64,000 nt of DNA from Novosphingobium album (ex Hu et al. 2023) (GTDB taxonomy: Bacteria; Pseudomonadota; Alphaproteobacteria; Sphingomonadales; Sphingomonadaceae), in assembly GCF_022832385.1 (NCBI RefSeq), contig NZ_JALHLE010000013.1:62001-126000 (forward strand). The letters are read 5' to 3'. A program made the translations under genes and the position numbers. The notes beneath the pieces were generated by a model. That model was not told the origin of the DNA and made no database searches. It saw nothing but the letters and a program-made list of their open reading frames with translations. Of the stretch, positions 34,892 to 42,857 are shown piece after piece. Within the stretch, counting starts at the first letter, position 1; every line of letters begins with the position of its first letter.

Positions 34892-36033
34892 ATGCCCAAT
34901 CACGCGACCACAGCTGAACGCCAGTCCACCGAATGCCTTGCGTTCGAGCATTATCTCAGGACGGGAAGACGGCTTTCACCTCGATTCTTCCAGTCCGGAA
35001 CAGAGCTCAAATTCAATCCCTATCATGATCCCCGGAACGGCCGCTTCACGTTCGCCCCGGGAGGCGCTCACGCACCCGGCTATGCCGTAAATTCCCGCCA
35101 GCGCAATTTGCATACGAAACGGCCAAAGGTTTCAGCGCTTTCCGTGACGGAGGGGACAGCAAGCTCATCCGCTACTGTTGAATCTCGAACAGCCAATCAG
35201 ACAACCAATGCCGTCTATAGGCCCGATCAAGCGCCTGCAGCCATTCAACCTTCCCAGTACCGTCCCAATCCTCGTGCGCGCATGAGCGGCAATGGCGGCC
35301 CTCCCCTGAACGATCCGATGACGCTCGAACGCGTCTTCCCCGGATTGCCTGAGGCCCCGGGCGGATCGATCGTAGCAATCGCCGACAACATTCTGGATAT
35401 CTCTGGACCGGCCAGCAGGTTAACTAGTGCTTTGACTGAAGAGCACATCAACGTTCTGGTTCAACAGATCAGGAGCATTGATCCCAACTATCGACTGGAC
35501 ACACTCGGTTTCCCAAGGACGCTCGAAGGACAAGCCAACTTGATACGCCAGCTTCGCATTGACCGCGCGGCGACCTTTTTTAGGGAGAAACTCGACCTCT
35601 ACAAGTGGAAGTCTTGCGCTACCTTCAAGAACGAACTGACATAGCCTATGAGGAGGGTATCAACACATTCAACAGTGGTCGCTTGAAAGTTCGTCTGTCG
35701 CGGGAGGAAGCAATCGGGAACTTTGTTGATCGCACTGTAAGACGTGAACTCAAGATTTTGTACAATAGAATGGGGATAGCGACGTCACGAGAAGGACCGG
35801 TGCGGATCATTGGAAGAGAATATGCTAGTACCGCCACAGACCGTACGTATCGTATACCGGATGCTAGGGTCGGAAATGTTGCCTTTGACGTTTCGCTCAC
35901 CAGGAAGACGGTCCGCACGTCTCAAGTGCAAGGGTTCTTCAATAGTGACTGGAAACCCAGCACAGTCATCATTGTTCGGCCAAGTCAGCTTGGAACAGAC
36001 AGTACTTACGCTATTGCTCAACCAGGGCATTGA
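34892..36033 (+). pseudogene. Toxin-like protein with nuclease-like C-terminus, split by a frameshift
   Basis: An N-terminal frame from ATG 34892 (GGGA upstream) ends at a TAG at 35643, and a second, shifted frame from about 35605 runs to 36033. Removing the shift by one base at about 35605 joins LDLYK to VEVLRYLQERTDIAYEEGIN as one protein of about 380 residues. The N-terminus has FNPYHDPRNGRFTFAPGG, a motif seen in phage-head/secreted toxin proteins; a Gln/Pro/Asn-rich linker follows. The C-terminus shows YRIPDARVGN, then FDVSLTRKT and VIIVRPSQLG, compatible with a PD-(D/E)xK nuclease fold. GC is lower than in the flanks. The immunity-like gene begins two bases after the stop. Confidence 0.6.
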
Positions 36034-36035
36034 TC

Positions 36036-36380
36036 ATGCAGAAACCTTATACTTCTTACATCCCTCAGAACATTAGCGAATTGATGGACCTACTGGGCTG
36101 GATGGTGCTCAAATCCCCCAAATTCGAAGACGATAGCGGCTACTTCCCGGGGCAAAACATCGACACCGAATTTTTCGCGCTCAACGAAGGCCTGAAAGCC
36201 ATCCGCAAGAAGGTGGGCGAGGAGAACTATCAAAAGCTCGTCGAACTGTCCGATCGCATGCGCGCGCATTTCGAGGCCGATCCGGAGGACAAGACCGAGG
36301 ACGGCATTAAGGGCCGCGATTGCATTATGGACATGGAAGAGATCATCAGGGCCAGCAATCGCCGCAAACCGAAAGCATAA
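36036..36380 (+). CDS. Small acidic protein, candidate immunity protein (copy 2)
   Basis: 114 residues from ATG at 36036, two bases after the toxin-like stop, so the two are transcribed together and probably coupled. The N-terminus differs from copy 1 (MQKPYTSYIPQNISELMDLLG against the first copy's MFNSSIRSNKPCIPQGTGEI), while the C-terminus is shared (FFALNEGLK to ASNRRK, three differences in 66). Both have many acidic residues and no signal or membrane segment. A protein protecting against the adjacent nuclease-like domain is the inference. A strong bidirectional terminator follows. Confidence 0.65.
   Translation: MQKPYTSYIPQNISELMDLLGWMVLKSPKFEDDSGYFPGQNIDTEFFALNEGLKAIRKKVGEENYQKLVELSDRMRAHFEADPEDKTEDGIKGRDCIMDMEEIIRASNRRKPKA
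36186..36367 (+). repeat. 182-bp direct repeat inside the second candidate immunity gene
   Basis: Partner of the repeat at 34535-34716, same orientation, 1651 bp downstream. Together with the intervening toxin-like gene it makes a direct-repeat-flanked unit that could be deleted by homologous recombination. Confidence 0.8.
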
Positions 36381-36390
36381 GTGGGTTCGA

Positions 36391-36424
36391 AAAAGCCCGA
36401 GAGATCTTGTCTCCCGGGCTTTTC
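36391..36424. terminator. Strong bidirectional terminator
   Basis: AAAAGCCCG pairs with CGGGCTTTT, continued after one mismatch by GAGA/TCTC around a TCTTG loop. T-runs are present on both strands (TTTT on the plus strand, AAAA on the complement), so it can end both the immunity gene and the flotillin gene, which are convergent here. Confidence 0.85.
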
Positions 36425-36429
36425 CTTGC

Positions 36430-38151
36430 TCAGTTCATCGTCTTGGGACGATAGACTTCGGCATCATTGCCGGCGTCTGCGAGCGCTGCCGGAACTTCCG
36501 GCTCCACCGCACCCCGGACCATGGTGGCCAGCGACGCACCGTCGAGGCCGAGTTCCTTCATCAGCCCGTCGATCACCGGCGCCTGCGCGCGGTAGGCGAG
36601 CGCGGCACTGACCGCGTCGTTGGCCAGGTTGCCCGAGCCTCCGATCGGAGCCCCCGTGCCGCCCGAACCGCCACCCTTCTGGGTAAGGCCATCGACCTGC
36701 ACGATCTTGATCGAGTCGATCGCTTCCATCGGACGCACGCTCTCGCGCACGACTTCCGGCAGGACCTTCAGGAGCGCCATCTTCATCTGCAGCGACACCT
36801 GATCCGAAGACAGGATATTCGCGGCTTCGTTGATGGCACGCTGGCCGGCGGCCTCCACTTCGAAGCGGACACGGGCGGCTTCGGCCCGTAGCTTCTCGGC
36901 TTCGGCCTCACCCTCGGCTTCGAGCCTTGCGGCTTCGGCACGGTTGGACGCGGCTTCCTTTTCGGCCTCGGCTTTCACCTTGACCGAGATCGCCTGACGC
37001 TCGGCCTCCTTGGCCGCCTCGATCAGTTCGATCCTCTTGAGACGCTCGGCGACTTCGGTCTCGCGGCTGGTCGTAACCTGCTCCTCGGCGGCAACCGCCT
37101 TGGCGCGGGCTTCGTCGGCCTGGGACTTGGCCTGGCTTTCCTCGCGGCTCTTATTCTGGATCGCGATCTGCTGCTCCTGACGGGCGAGTTCGACTGCCTG
37201 CTGCTGCGCGATCCTGGCTTCCTGGATGGTCCGGTCCGCCTCGATCTGCTTGGAGTCCACCTGCTGCTTCGCAACAATGCGGGCTTCATCCGCCTCACGG
37301 CCGCGCGCCGCCTGCTCGCGGGCGACTTCCGCCGCCTGCTCGGCCCGGCGCATCTCGACTTCCCGCTCCTGTTCCAGACGCGCGAACTCGTTCTCACGCT
37401 GGATCTGCAGCGACTGCCGGTCGGCTTCGAGGTTCTTGGTCTCGATCTGCACGCGCGTGTCCTGCTCGATGTCGTTGCGCGCTTTCTTGCGCAGCTCGAT
37501 CTGCTCGGTCAGCTTGGTGAGACCTTCGGCGTCGAACGCGTTGTTCGCGTTAAAGTGCTCGATCGAAGTCTGGTCGAGGCCGGTCAGCGAGACCGATTCC
37601 AGTTCCAGACCGTTCATCGCAAGGTCCGAGGAGGAAACCTGCTGGACTTTCTGCACGAAGTCCGCGCGCTGCTCATGAAGCTGGTTCATCGACATGCCCG
37701 CCGCGACCGAGCGCAGCGCATCGACGAACTTGCCTTCAACCAGATCCTTGAGCGCCTCCGGGTGCATCGTGCGTGCGCCGAGCGTCTGCGCGGCCATGGC
37801 AATGGCCCCGGCATCGGGACGGACGCGCACGTAGAACTCGGCCTTCACGTCGATCCGCAACCGGTCGAGCGTGATCAGCGCGTCGCTGTTCTTGCGTTCC
37901 ACGGCAAGGCGCACGGTGTTCATGTTGACCGGCATCGTCTCGTGGAAGACCGGCAGCACCATCGCACCGCCGTTCATCACGACCTTTTCCCCGCCGATGC
38001 CCGTGCGCACGAACGCGATTTCCTTGCTCGCACGCCGGTAGAGCCGCGCCAGCATCACGCCGAACACGATCATAGCGAACACGATAGCGAATGCGGCCAC
38101 CGCAATGATGCCCAACATGCTGTCGAATAGGCCGCTGAAAAGGCCGTCCAT
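36430..38151 (-). CDS. Flotillin-like SPFH-domain protein (YqiK-like)
   Basis: 573 residues from ATG at 38151, with AAGGAG eight bases upstream. An N-terminal membrane helix (IIAVAAFAIVFAMIVFGVML, about residues 11-33) is followed by an SPFH/band-7 domain (GIGGEKVVMNGGAMVLPVF and VRPDAGAIAMAAQTLGARTM) and then a long Ala/Glu/Arg-rich coiled coil (about residues 200-450) typical of flotillins. The C-terminus is a Gly-rich linker and a short hydrophobic end. Flotillins scaffold membrane microdomains. In E. coli YqiK is paired with YqiJ; a YqiJ-like gene lies 1.4 kb away on the same strand, separated by the divergent dgkA gene. Confidence 0.9.
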   Translation of the reverse strand: MDGLFSGLFDSMLGIIAVAAFAIVFAMIVFGVMLARLYRRASKEIAFVRTGIGGEKVVMNGGAMVLPVFHETMPVNMNTVRLAVERKNSDALITLDRLRIDVKAEFYVRVRPDAGAIAMAAQTLGARTMHPEALKDLVEGKFVDALRSVAAGMSMNQLHEQRADFVQKVQQVSSSDLAMNGLELESVSLTGLDQTSIEHFNANNAFDAEGLTKLTEQIELRKKARNDIEQDTRVQIETKNLEADRQSLQIQRENEFARLEQEREVEMRRAEQAAEVAREQAARGREADEARIVAKQQVDSKQIEADRTIQEARIAQQQAVELARQEQQIAIQNKSREESQAKSQADEARAKAVAAEEQVTTSRETEVAERLKRIELIEAAKEAERQAISVKVKAEAEKEAASNRAEAARLEAEGEAEAEKLRAEAARVRFEVEAAGQRAINEAANILSSDQVSLQMKMALLKVLPEVVRESVRPMEAIDSIKIVQVDGLTQKGGGSGGTGAPIGGSGNLANDAVSAALAYRAQAPVIDGLMKELGLDGASLATMVRGAVEPEVPAALADAGNDAEVYRPKTMN

Positions 38152-38210
38152 TTTCACTTCTCCTTCAAGGGAATGCTGCGGACGGCACAATGCCCCGCTT
38201 TCGATTTCAT
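38149..38210 (-). repeat. Flotillin leader repeat, copy 1 (contains flotillin RBS and start codon)
   Basis: On the minus strand this covers the flotillin leader, its Shine-Dalgarno and its first codon. It recurs at 38427-38488. In the 38-bp core (38173-38210 against 38451-38488) 33 bases are identical. The RBS/start part is also repeated. Confidence 0.6.
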
Positions 38211-38756
38211 CCCAACGCAACTGCGCGCACGCAATTGCGCTCGAATGACTTCAAACTGCCTTTCCGGAAGGCGCGTAAGGACAGACCGGTTTCAATCGAA
38301 ATCCGGCACCACTGCCAAAACAGTCCAATTCATGCGGACGGAATTTATGTCACGGCAAGACAGGAACGCTTGCCAGGTCACAAATCAGAATGGCGGCCTG
38401 CACGAACACGGTTCGATACTGGCACTCATCTTCCACTTCTCCGAACCAAGATGCCGCGGACGGCACTGCGCCCCGCTCTCGATTTCATCTTGTCTTGAGG
38501 CCGTATAGCGAAAGGCGAATGCCGGTCATAGCGAATCCGGATTATTGCGAGTCGATTGCATTTAAGGATTTCAGAAATTTAACCGCCGTTTCCACAGCTT
38601 ACCACTGCCGTGCGTCCTTCACCTTGAGCCGGAAATTCCCAAAAAGCCGCATGGACATATTCAGCACTATATTGTCGAATGCCAACATTCAGCGCGGTGG
38701 CTTTGCCTCCAGATATCCCGCAACTCCTGCCCTTCCCCAACCGCTCAGGAACATTC
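38211..38756. other. Intergenic region upstream of the flotillin gene and dgkA
   Basis: About 546 bases between the divergent flotillin and dgkA genes. It holds the second copy of the flotillin leader repeat with its own RBS-like GGAGAAGTGGAAG and an ATG at 38429 (minus) followed by a 14-codon frame that ends at 38385. The remaining sequence has no open reading frame with recognisable similarity and no obvious terminator. Promoters for both divergent genes must lie here, but none is certain from sequence. Confidence 0.5.
38427..38488 (-). repeat. Flotillin leader repeat, copy 2, with RBS-like site and 14-codon frame
   Basis: Copy 2 lies about 280 bp upstream of the flotillin start. On the minus strand it carries GGAGAAGTGGAAG then ATG at 38429, giving the short peptide MSASIEPCSCRPPF before a stop at 38385. 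This could be a duplicated promoter/leader, an upstream ORF, or a remnant of a duplicated gene 5' end. Confidence 0.55.
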
Positions 38757-39161
38757 ATGCTGACGCCTCCCGAAGAACCTGCGCCACACCATCGCTTCAG
38801 CATCTTCGCGCGCCTGAAGAGCTTCACTTACGCTGGCCGGGGATTGCGCGCGCTCGTGCAGGATGAGCACAACGCGTGGCTGCACCTTGCCGCATCGCTC
38901 ATGGCCTTGGCGGCAGGTTTTCTATTGCAGATTTCCATTGCCGGCTGGCGCTGGCTGGTGCTTGCCATAGCCATCGTCTGGCTGGCCGAAGCGTTCAACA
39001 CCGCGATCGAAGAAGCCTGCGACTACATCAACCCGGAATTCGACAGGGCCATCGGCCGCATAAAGGACCTGGCCGCCGGAGGCGTGCTGATCGCTTCTAT
39101 CGCTGCGGCTTTGATCGGCCTGCTGACGCTTGCTCCACCACTGCTTGCGCGCATCCTCTAG
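38757..39161 (+). CDS. dgkA: Diacylglycerol/undecaprenol kinase
   Basis: 134 residues from ATG at 38757 with AGGA upstream. Three membrane helices: LHLAASLMALAAGFLLQISI, RWLVLAIAIVWLAEAFNTA, and AGGVLIASIAAALIGLLTLAPP. The catalytic segment is visible as LAEAFNTAIEEACDYINPEFD, the family's E-N-x-A-I-E pattern, and DAIGRIKDLAAGGV contains a second conserved lysine. It phosphorylates diacylglycerol or undecaprenol. It lies divergently from the flotillin gene and is convergent with the GA-repeat gene. Confidence 0.9.
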   Translation: MLTPPEEPAPHHRFSIFARLKSFTYAGRGLRALVQDEHNAWLHLAASLMALAAGFLLQISIAGWRWLVLAIAIVWLAEAFNTAIEEACDYINPEFDRAIGRIKDLAAGGVLIASIAAALIGLLTLAPPLLARIL

Positions 39162-39237
39162 GTCTGCCGCAACGGACCGCAGATCTGCTGTCCCGGATCA
39201 ATCGCACCAAGAGCCATTTCCGCCGCGGGTAGGGCCC

Positions 39238-39522
39238 TCAATCCTGCTCCGCCCCTGTTTCAGACGGAATGGCTGCGGCAGGCTCGTCCGGCACCCGCCT
39301 AACGCGCCCAACCACAATCTCGTCGATTTCCAGACGGCGAATGCGCGCACGCCTTATCGAGAGCCGTCCGATCGCCAGAGCACCCACCGCGACCGCGCCA
39401 AAGGCGAGTGCTCCCACCGCGAACGCCCCTACGGCGAGCGCGCCAAGTGCACCGGCACCTTTCGCCGAAGCACCGGTCGCGATGGCGCCTTGCTTCTTCG
39501 TATTGAATGCGAGCTTCTTCAT
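39238..39522 (-). CDS. Gly/Ala-repeat protein of unknown function
   Basis: 94 residues. After a short basic start (MKKLAFNTKKQGA) comes a regular G-A-x-A-x-G-A repeat (GALAVGAFAVGALAFGAVAVGALAIG) with a period of about five residues, then a basic stretch (RLSIRRARIRRLEIDE), and an acidic tail. The periodic small residues could form a solenoid or a membrane-inserting hairpin. I do not recognise a family. It is the last gene of the TelA unit, 51 bp after the YqiJ-like stop. Confidence 0.55.
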   Translation of the reverse strand: MKKLAFNTKKQGAIATGASAKGAGALGALAVGAFAVGALAFGAVAVGALAIGRLSIRRARIRRLEIDEIVVGRVRRVPDEPAAAIPSETGAEQD

Positions 39523-39572
39523 AACCCAGCCTTTCCCCGATTCCGGCCAGAAGAGACGTTACCGCGCGCCTG

Positions 39573-40226
39573 CTAATCCAGCCTCGGCAGATAGTGATCC
39601 CCGCGCGCAATGGCCTTGAACAGGTCGCCCTCGCTCCGCACGAGCAGGACCTTCTCGTTCTGGACAAAACGCTGGTCCGCATTGTCGGGTTCCAGCATCA
39701 CATAGTGCGTCTGACCGAAATGGTCGGTAACTTTCGCCCGCGCCGGATTGCCCGGCGTCGCGGTGCCTATCACCACTTCCGCCTCGCGGCCCACGAGCGC
39801 GGCCACGTTGATCGCGGTCGTCTCGTCCTTGGGCAGGATGCTGCCCAGGGGGCGGGATACCGCGCCCGTTGCCGGTAGCGCCACCAGCGCCGCTCCCGCG
39901 CTCACCAGCCAGGCGGACCAGGGTGCGCCGGTCAGGGCTTCTAGGAAATGCTGACCGGCCAGCCCTACAACGCCGAAGACCGAGAGCAGGATCATCAGCC
40001 ACATCATGAACGGGATGCGGCCCACACCGAACAGCGAAAGCAACCCGGCATCGACGGCCAGATCGTGATCGACATCGACATGAACATCCACATCCGCGTC
40101 AAGGTCGGCCCCGAGCAGGTCGCTGATGCCCACCAGCTGCAGCACGGCCAGCAGCAGCACCACTCCCAGCGCCACCGAGAACGGCAGGCTCGTGGGCTCG
40201 GTCAGCAGCTCAATCACGGTCCACAT
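39573..40226 (-). CDS. YqiJ-like membrane protein with OB-fold domain
   Basis: About 217 residues from ATG at 40226. The N-terminus has two membrane helices (SLPFSVALGVVLLLAVLQLVG and PFMMWLMILLSVFGVVGLAG) with an Asp/His-rich segment between them (DLDADVDVHVDVDHDL) that could bind metal. The C-terminus is a soluble OB-fold-like part (AALVGREAEVVIGTATPGNPARAKVTD). This layout is that of YqiJ/DUF1449, partner of the flotillin YqiK in E. coli. The start lies 17 bases inside the XpaC-like gene, so they are co-transcribed. Confidence 0.75.
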   Translation of the reverse strand: MWTVIELLTEPTSLPFSVALGVVLLLAVLQLVGISDLLGADLDADVDVHVDVDHDLAVDAGLLSLFGVGRIPFMMWLMILLSVFGVVGLAGQHFLEALTGAPWSAWLVSAGAALVALPATGAVSRPLGSILPKDETTAINVAALVGREAEVVIGTATPGNPARAKVTDHFGQTHYVMLEPDNADQRFVQNEKVLLVRSEGDLFKAIARGDHYLPRLD

Positions 40227-40920
40227 ACTTGGTTTCAAGGAACCGATTGCGCGTCGCCAGCGCGTCGATGTCGCCCTTCGACAGGTCGAGGCTCATCGCC
40301 TCGATCTCATCGGAAATGACGGCAAGGCCATCGACCAGCTGTTCAGACGGGCTAGTGCCGCCCACCCCGGGCTTGCTGCGCAGCGCGGCCGGGATGCGGG
40401 TGTAGCTGTCGACCAGCCCGGGCAGGTGTTCCGAGAGCAGCTTGCGCACTTCGCGCGCGGCGGGACCGTTTTCCTCCATCGCGGCAAGTTGCGGGGCGAT
40501 CTGCTCGAGGCGCACGCCGATCATGTCGATGGCATCGATCGCGGCATTGGGCAGCGCGCGGCGCTTGCCCTCCAGCCACAGTTCGGCCGAACCCGCCAGT
40601 TCAGGCAGGCTGGCGCTGTTGAGGTCATCGGCATGCGTGCGCGGGGCCGCCGGGTAAATCGACAGCACCACGAACAGCGCGATGCCCAGCAGGATGGCGC
40701 TCATCGATACGCCGAACGACAACCCGCCCAGCGCCAGCGCCGCGACCAGCGTGGCGATCCAGATGCCCGACAGCGCGAGGAACGCGCGGCGGATACGGCG
40801 CAGGCGAAAGCGCCAGCGCTCCTTGCGGGCGTTGTAGAGCCGGGCTGCGCGCTGGCGGCGGGCGGCGCGGATGATCTCCTGCGATACGCCGCGCGATTGG
40901 GAGGCGGGCACTTGTGCCAT
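40210..40920 (-). CDS. XpaC-like membrane protein next to TelA
   Basis: 236 residues. A basic N-terminus is followed by two close helices (FLALSGIWIATLVAALALGG and VSMSAILLGIALFVVLSIYP), then a soluble helical domain (residues ~100-236). The helical domain with GKRRALPNAAIDAIDMIGVRLEQI and the position, 4 bases after telA, fit the XpaC-TelA pairing of other bacteria. Similarity is inferred from layout, not from a diagnostic motif. Function is unknown, possibly envelope stress with TelA. Confidence 0.6.
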   Translation of the reverse strand: MAQVPASQSRGVSQEIIRAARRQRAARLYNARKERWRFRLRRIRRAFLALSGIWIATLVAALALGGLSFGVSMSAILLGIALFVVLSIYPAAPRTHADDLNSASLPELAGSAELWLEGKRRALPNAAIDAIDMIGVRLEQIAPQLAAMEENGPAAREVRKLLSEHLPGLVDSYTRIPAALRSKPGVGGTSPSEQLVDGLAVISDEIEAMSLDLSKGDIDALATRNRFLETKYVDRD

Positions 40921-40923
40921 CGC

Positions 40924-42138
40924 TTACTGGTCTACCGCCTCCAGCAGAGAAGGCGCTGCCTTGCCATCCGCTGCGATGCCCTCGGCCTGCCCCTGCGCGC
41001 GGGCGATGTAGGCCTTGGACTTGTCGATCTCGCCTTCGAGCGAGGTGACCGTCTGCTTCATCGAGTCGAGCGCCTTGAGCTTGAAGGTGTCGATCGAATC
41101 CATCGTATCGTAGATGTTCTGGAATGCACGGCTCAGCGTTTCGAGCGGGATCGTCGAAGTAGCCGCCTGCTCGTGGATGCGCGCGGTGTTGTCCTTGAGC
41201 ATCTGGCCGGTGCCATCGATGATGTTGGCCGTCGTGGTGTTGAGCGCGGTGATCTGGTCGAGCACCAGCTTCTGGTTCGCCATCGCCTGCGCCACCGTGA
41301 CGGCCGTGCGCAACGCGCCCACCGTCGTGGTGGAGGCGCGGTCGACGCCCTTGATCAGCTCGACATTGTTCTTCTTCACCAGATCGAGCGCAAGGTAGCC
41401 CTGCACCGTCACCGCCATCTGCGTCAACAGATCCTGCGTGCGCTGGCGCACGTAGAACAGCGCGCTCTCGCGTACGGCCTTGGCCTTGGCGGGATCGGTG
41501 TGATCGAGATCGTTCGCCTTGTCTTCCAGCGCGGTATCGAGCGCCTTGGACATGAACACCATCTGTTCGAGCTTGCCCATGGCCGCCCACAGGTTCTGCC
41601 GCTCCACGTCGATCGCGGCGTTGTCCATCAGCAGCTCGTCCTTGCCGTTCTGCAGGCGGGTGAGGATGGCGCTGATGTGGCCCTGCGCGCTCTGATAGCT
41701 GTCGAAGTAATTGCGGAGCTTGGAGCCCATCGGGATGATCCCGAACAGCTTGCGCTTGGAAAGCAGGTCACCCTTGGTCGAGGGATCGAGGTCTTCCACC
41801 GTGCGGCGCAGTTCGGCCAGATCGGCGCCCACGCCCGCGTCCTTGTCCATCGCGCGGATCGGGCGGTCGAGAAAACGGTTGGACTGGCCCGCCGCCTCGG
41901 AAATCTCCTTGCGGCCCATGTTGGTGATCTGGTCGACACGGCGGCCGAATTCGGGCGAGCTGGAATCCTGCGAAACGAGATCATCGACGAATTCGCCGAC
42001 GCGTATCTGCAGCTTGCTCTTCTGCTCGTCGCCCACCGGCACCAGCCCGGCGGCACGCTCGGGCTGCACCACCGGCACGGGATCGGGCGGGGTCAGCTTC
42101 AGCTCACCCGCGATATCCTGGTCGGTCATTACGGCCAT
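40924..42138 (-). CDS. telA: Toxic anion resistance protein, TelA/KlaA family
   Basis: 404 residues from ATG at 42138. The family is largely helical: MDKDAGVGADLAELRRTVED, IIPMGSKLRNYFDSYQSAQG and the long conserved DLVKKNNVELIKGVDRASTT and ALRTAVTVAQAMANQKLVLD. TelA proteins were named for tellurite resistance on plasmids, and many chromosomal ones act in general envelope stress. It is the first gene of a four-gene unit (telA-XpaC-like-YqiJ-like-GA repeat). Tellurite resistance itself is not shown. Confidence 0.92.
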   Translation of the reverse strand: MAVMTDQDIAGELKLTPPDPVPVVQPERAAGLVPVGDEQKSKLQIRVGEFVDDLVSQDSSSPEFGRRVDQITNMGRKEISEAAGQSNRFLDRPIRAMDKDAGVGADLAELRRTVEDLDPSTKGDLLSKRKLFGIIPMGSKLRNYFDSYQSAQGHISAILTRLQNGKDELLMDNAAIDVERQNLWAAMGKLEQMVFMSKALDTALEDKANDLDHTDPAKAKAVRESALFYVRQRTQDLLTQMAVTVQGYLALDLVKKNNVELIKGVDRASTTTVGALRTAVTVAQAMANQKLVLDQITALNTTTANIIDGTGQMLKDNTARIHEQAATSTIPLETLSRAFQNIYDTMDSIDTFKLKALDSMKQTVTSLEGEIDKSKAYIARAQGQAEGIAADGKAAPSLLEAVDQ

Positions 42139-42394
42139 GTTGGGAAATCCTTGTCTTTCAAACCCCGGAATGGGTGGAAATCTAAGGGCGCCGCCCCGCG
42201 ACTACAAGCAAAACCGGGCCTGCATGGCCGCGCCACTCGACGAACGGCAAATGGGGATCGATATTGGTTGCAAACCGGGGTTTCCCGCCGGCTTTGCCAA
42301 ATATGGCGAACAGACCGCTTCCCTCAGCGCCGCTTCATTGGATAAGCTAAGCCGGAACATAATAATGGATCTTCCAACCCGAGGGAGCACAGGC

Positions 42395-42841
42395 ATGAGA
42401 AGGATCGCGGCAACCGGAATACTAGCCCTGATGACCGCGCAACCCGCCAGCGCTCAGGAAGGCGGTATGGAAGGCACGCCATCACCGGCCGTGATCGATC
42501 AAAGCAACGCCGAGCACTATGTCTGGGGCGGGGTCAACGATGGCTGGCACCTTCTGAAGCGCCGCGATCTCAGCATCATTCGTGAGCGGATGGTACCGGG
42601 CGGCGCGGAAGTGCCTCACCGCCACGCGAAATCGCGCCAATTCTTCCAGGTCCTTGCAGGCGAGCTTTCGATACGGACGGAAACGGGCATGCTGACGATC
42701 AAGGCGGGCCAAGGTGCCGAGATCGCACCCGGCCTGCTGCATCAGGCGATCAACGGCACGAACGAGCCCGCGGAATTTCTCGTCGTGTCGATGCCCCCGA
42801 GCCACGGCGACCGGATCGAAGGATCGTTCCCGACACCTTGA
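42395..42841 (+). CDS. Exported cupin-domain protein
   Basis: 148 residues from ATG at 42395; GGGAG upstream. A signal peptide (MRRIAATGILALMTAQPASA-Q) is followed by a single cupin barrel: AEVPHRHAKSRQFFQVLAGE gives the H-x-H and E of the metal-binding motif 1, and GQGAEIAPGLLHQAINGT gives motif 2. Export to the periplasm is expected. It probably binds a divalent metal; the reaction is unknown. It is convergent with fdhD. Confidence 0.8.
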   Translation: MRRIAATGILALMTAQPASAQEGGMEGTPSPAVIDQSNAEHYVWGGVNDGWHLLKRRDLSIIRERMVPGGAEVPHRHAKSRQFFQVLAGELSIRTETGMLTIKAGQGAEIAPGLLHQAINGTNEPAEFLVVSMPPSHGDRIEGSFPTP

Positions 42842-42857
42842 GAGAACAACCGCGCGT

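Noticed and set aside
35576..35582. TTTTTTA heptamer as a programmed -1 frameshift site
   Set aside because: The heptamer is in the wrong phase relative to the first frame, and a -1 slip there would read a TAG at once.
40126..42345. Long plus-strand open frame opposite telA
   Set aside because: The reverse strand shows clear TelA and XpaC-like proteins with proper starts; the plus frame has no recognisable domain.
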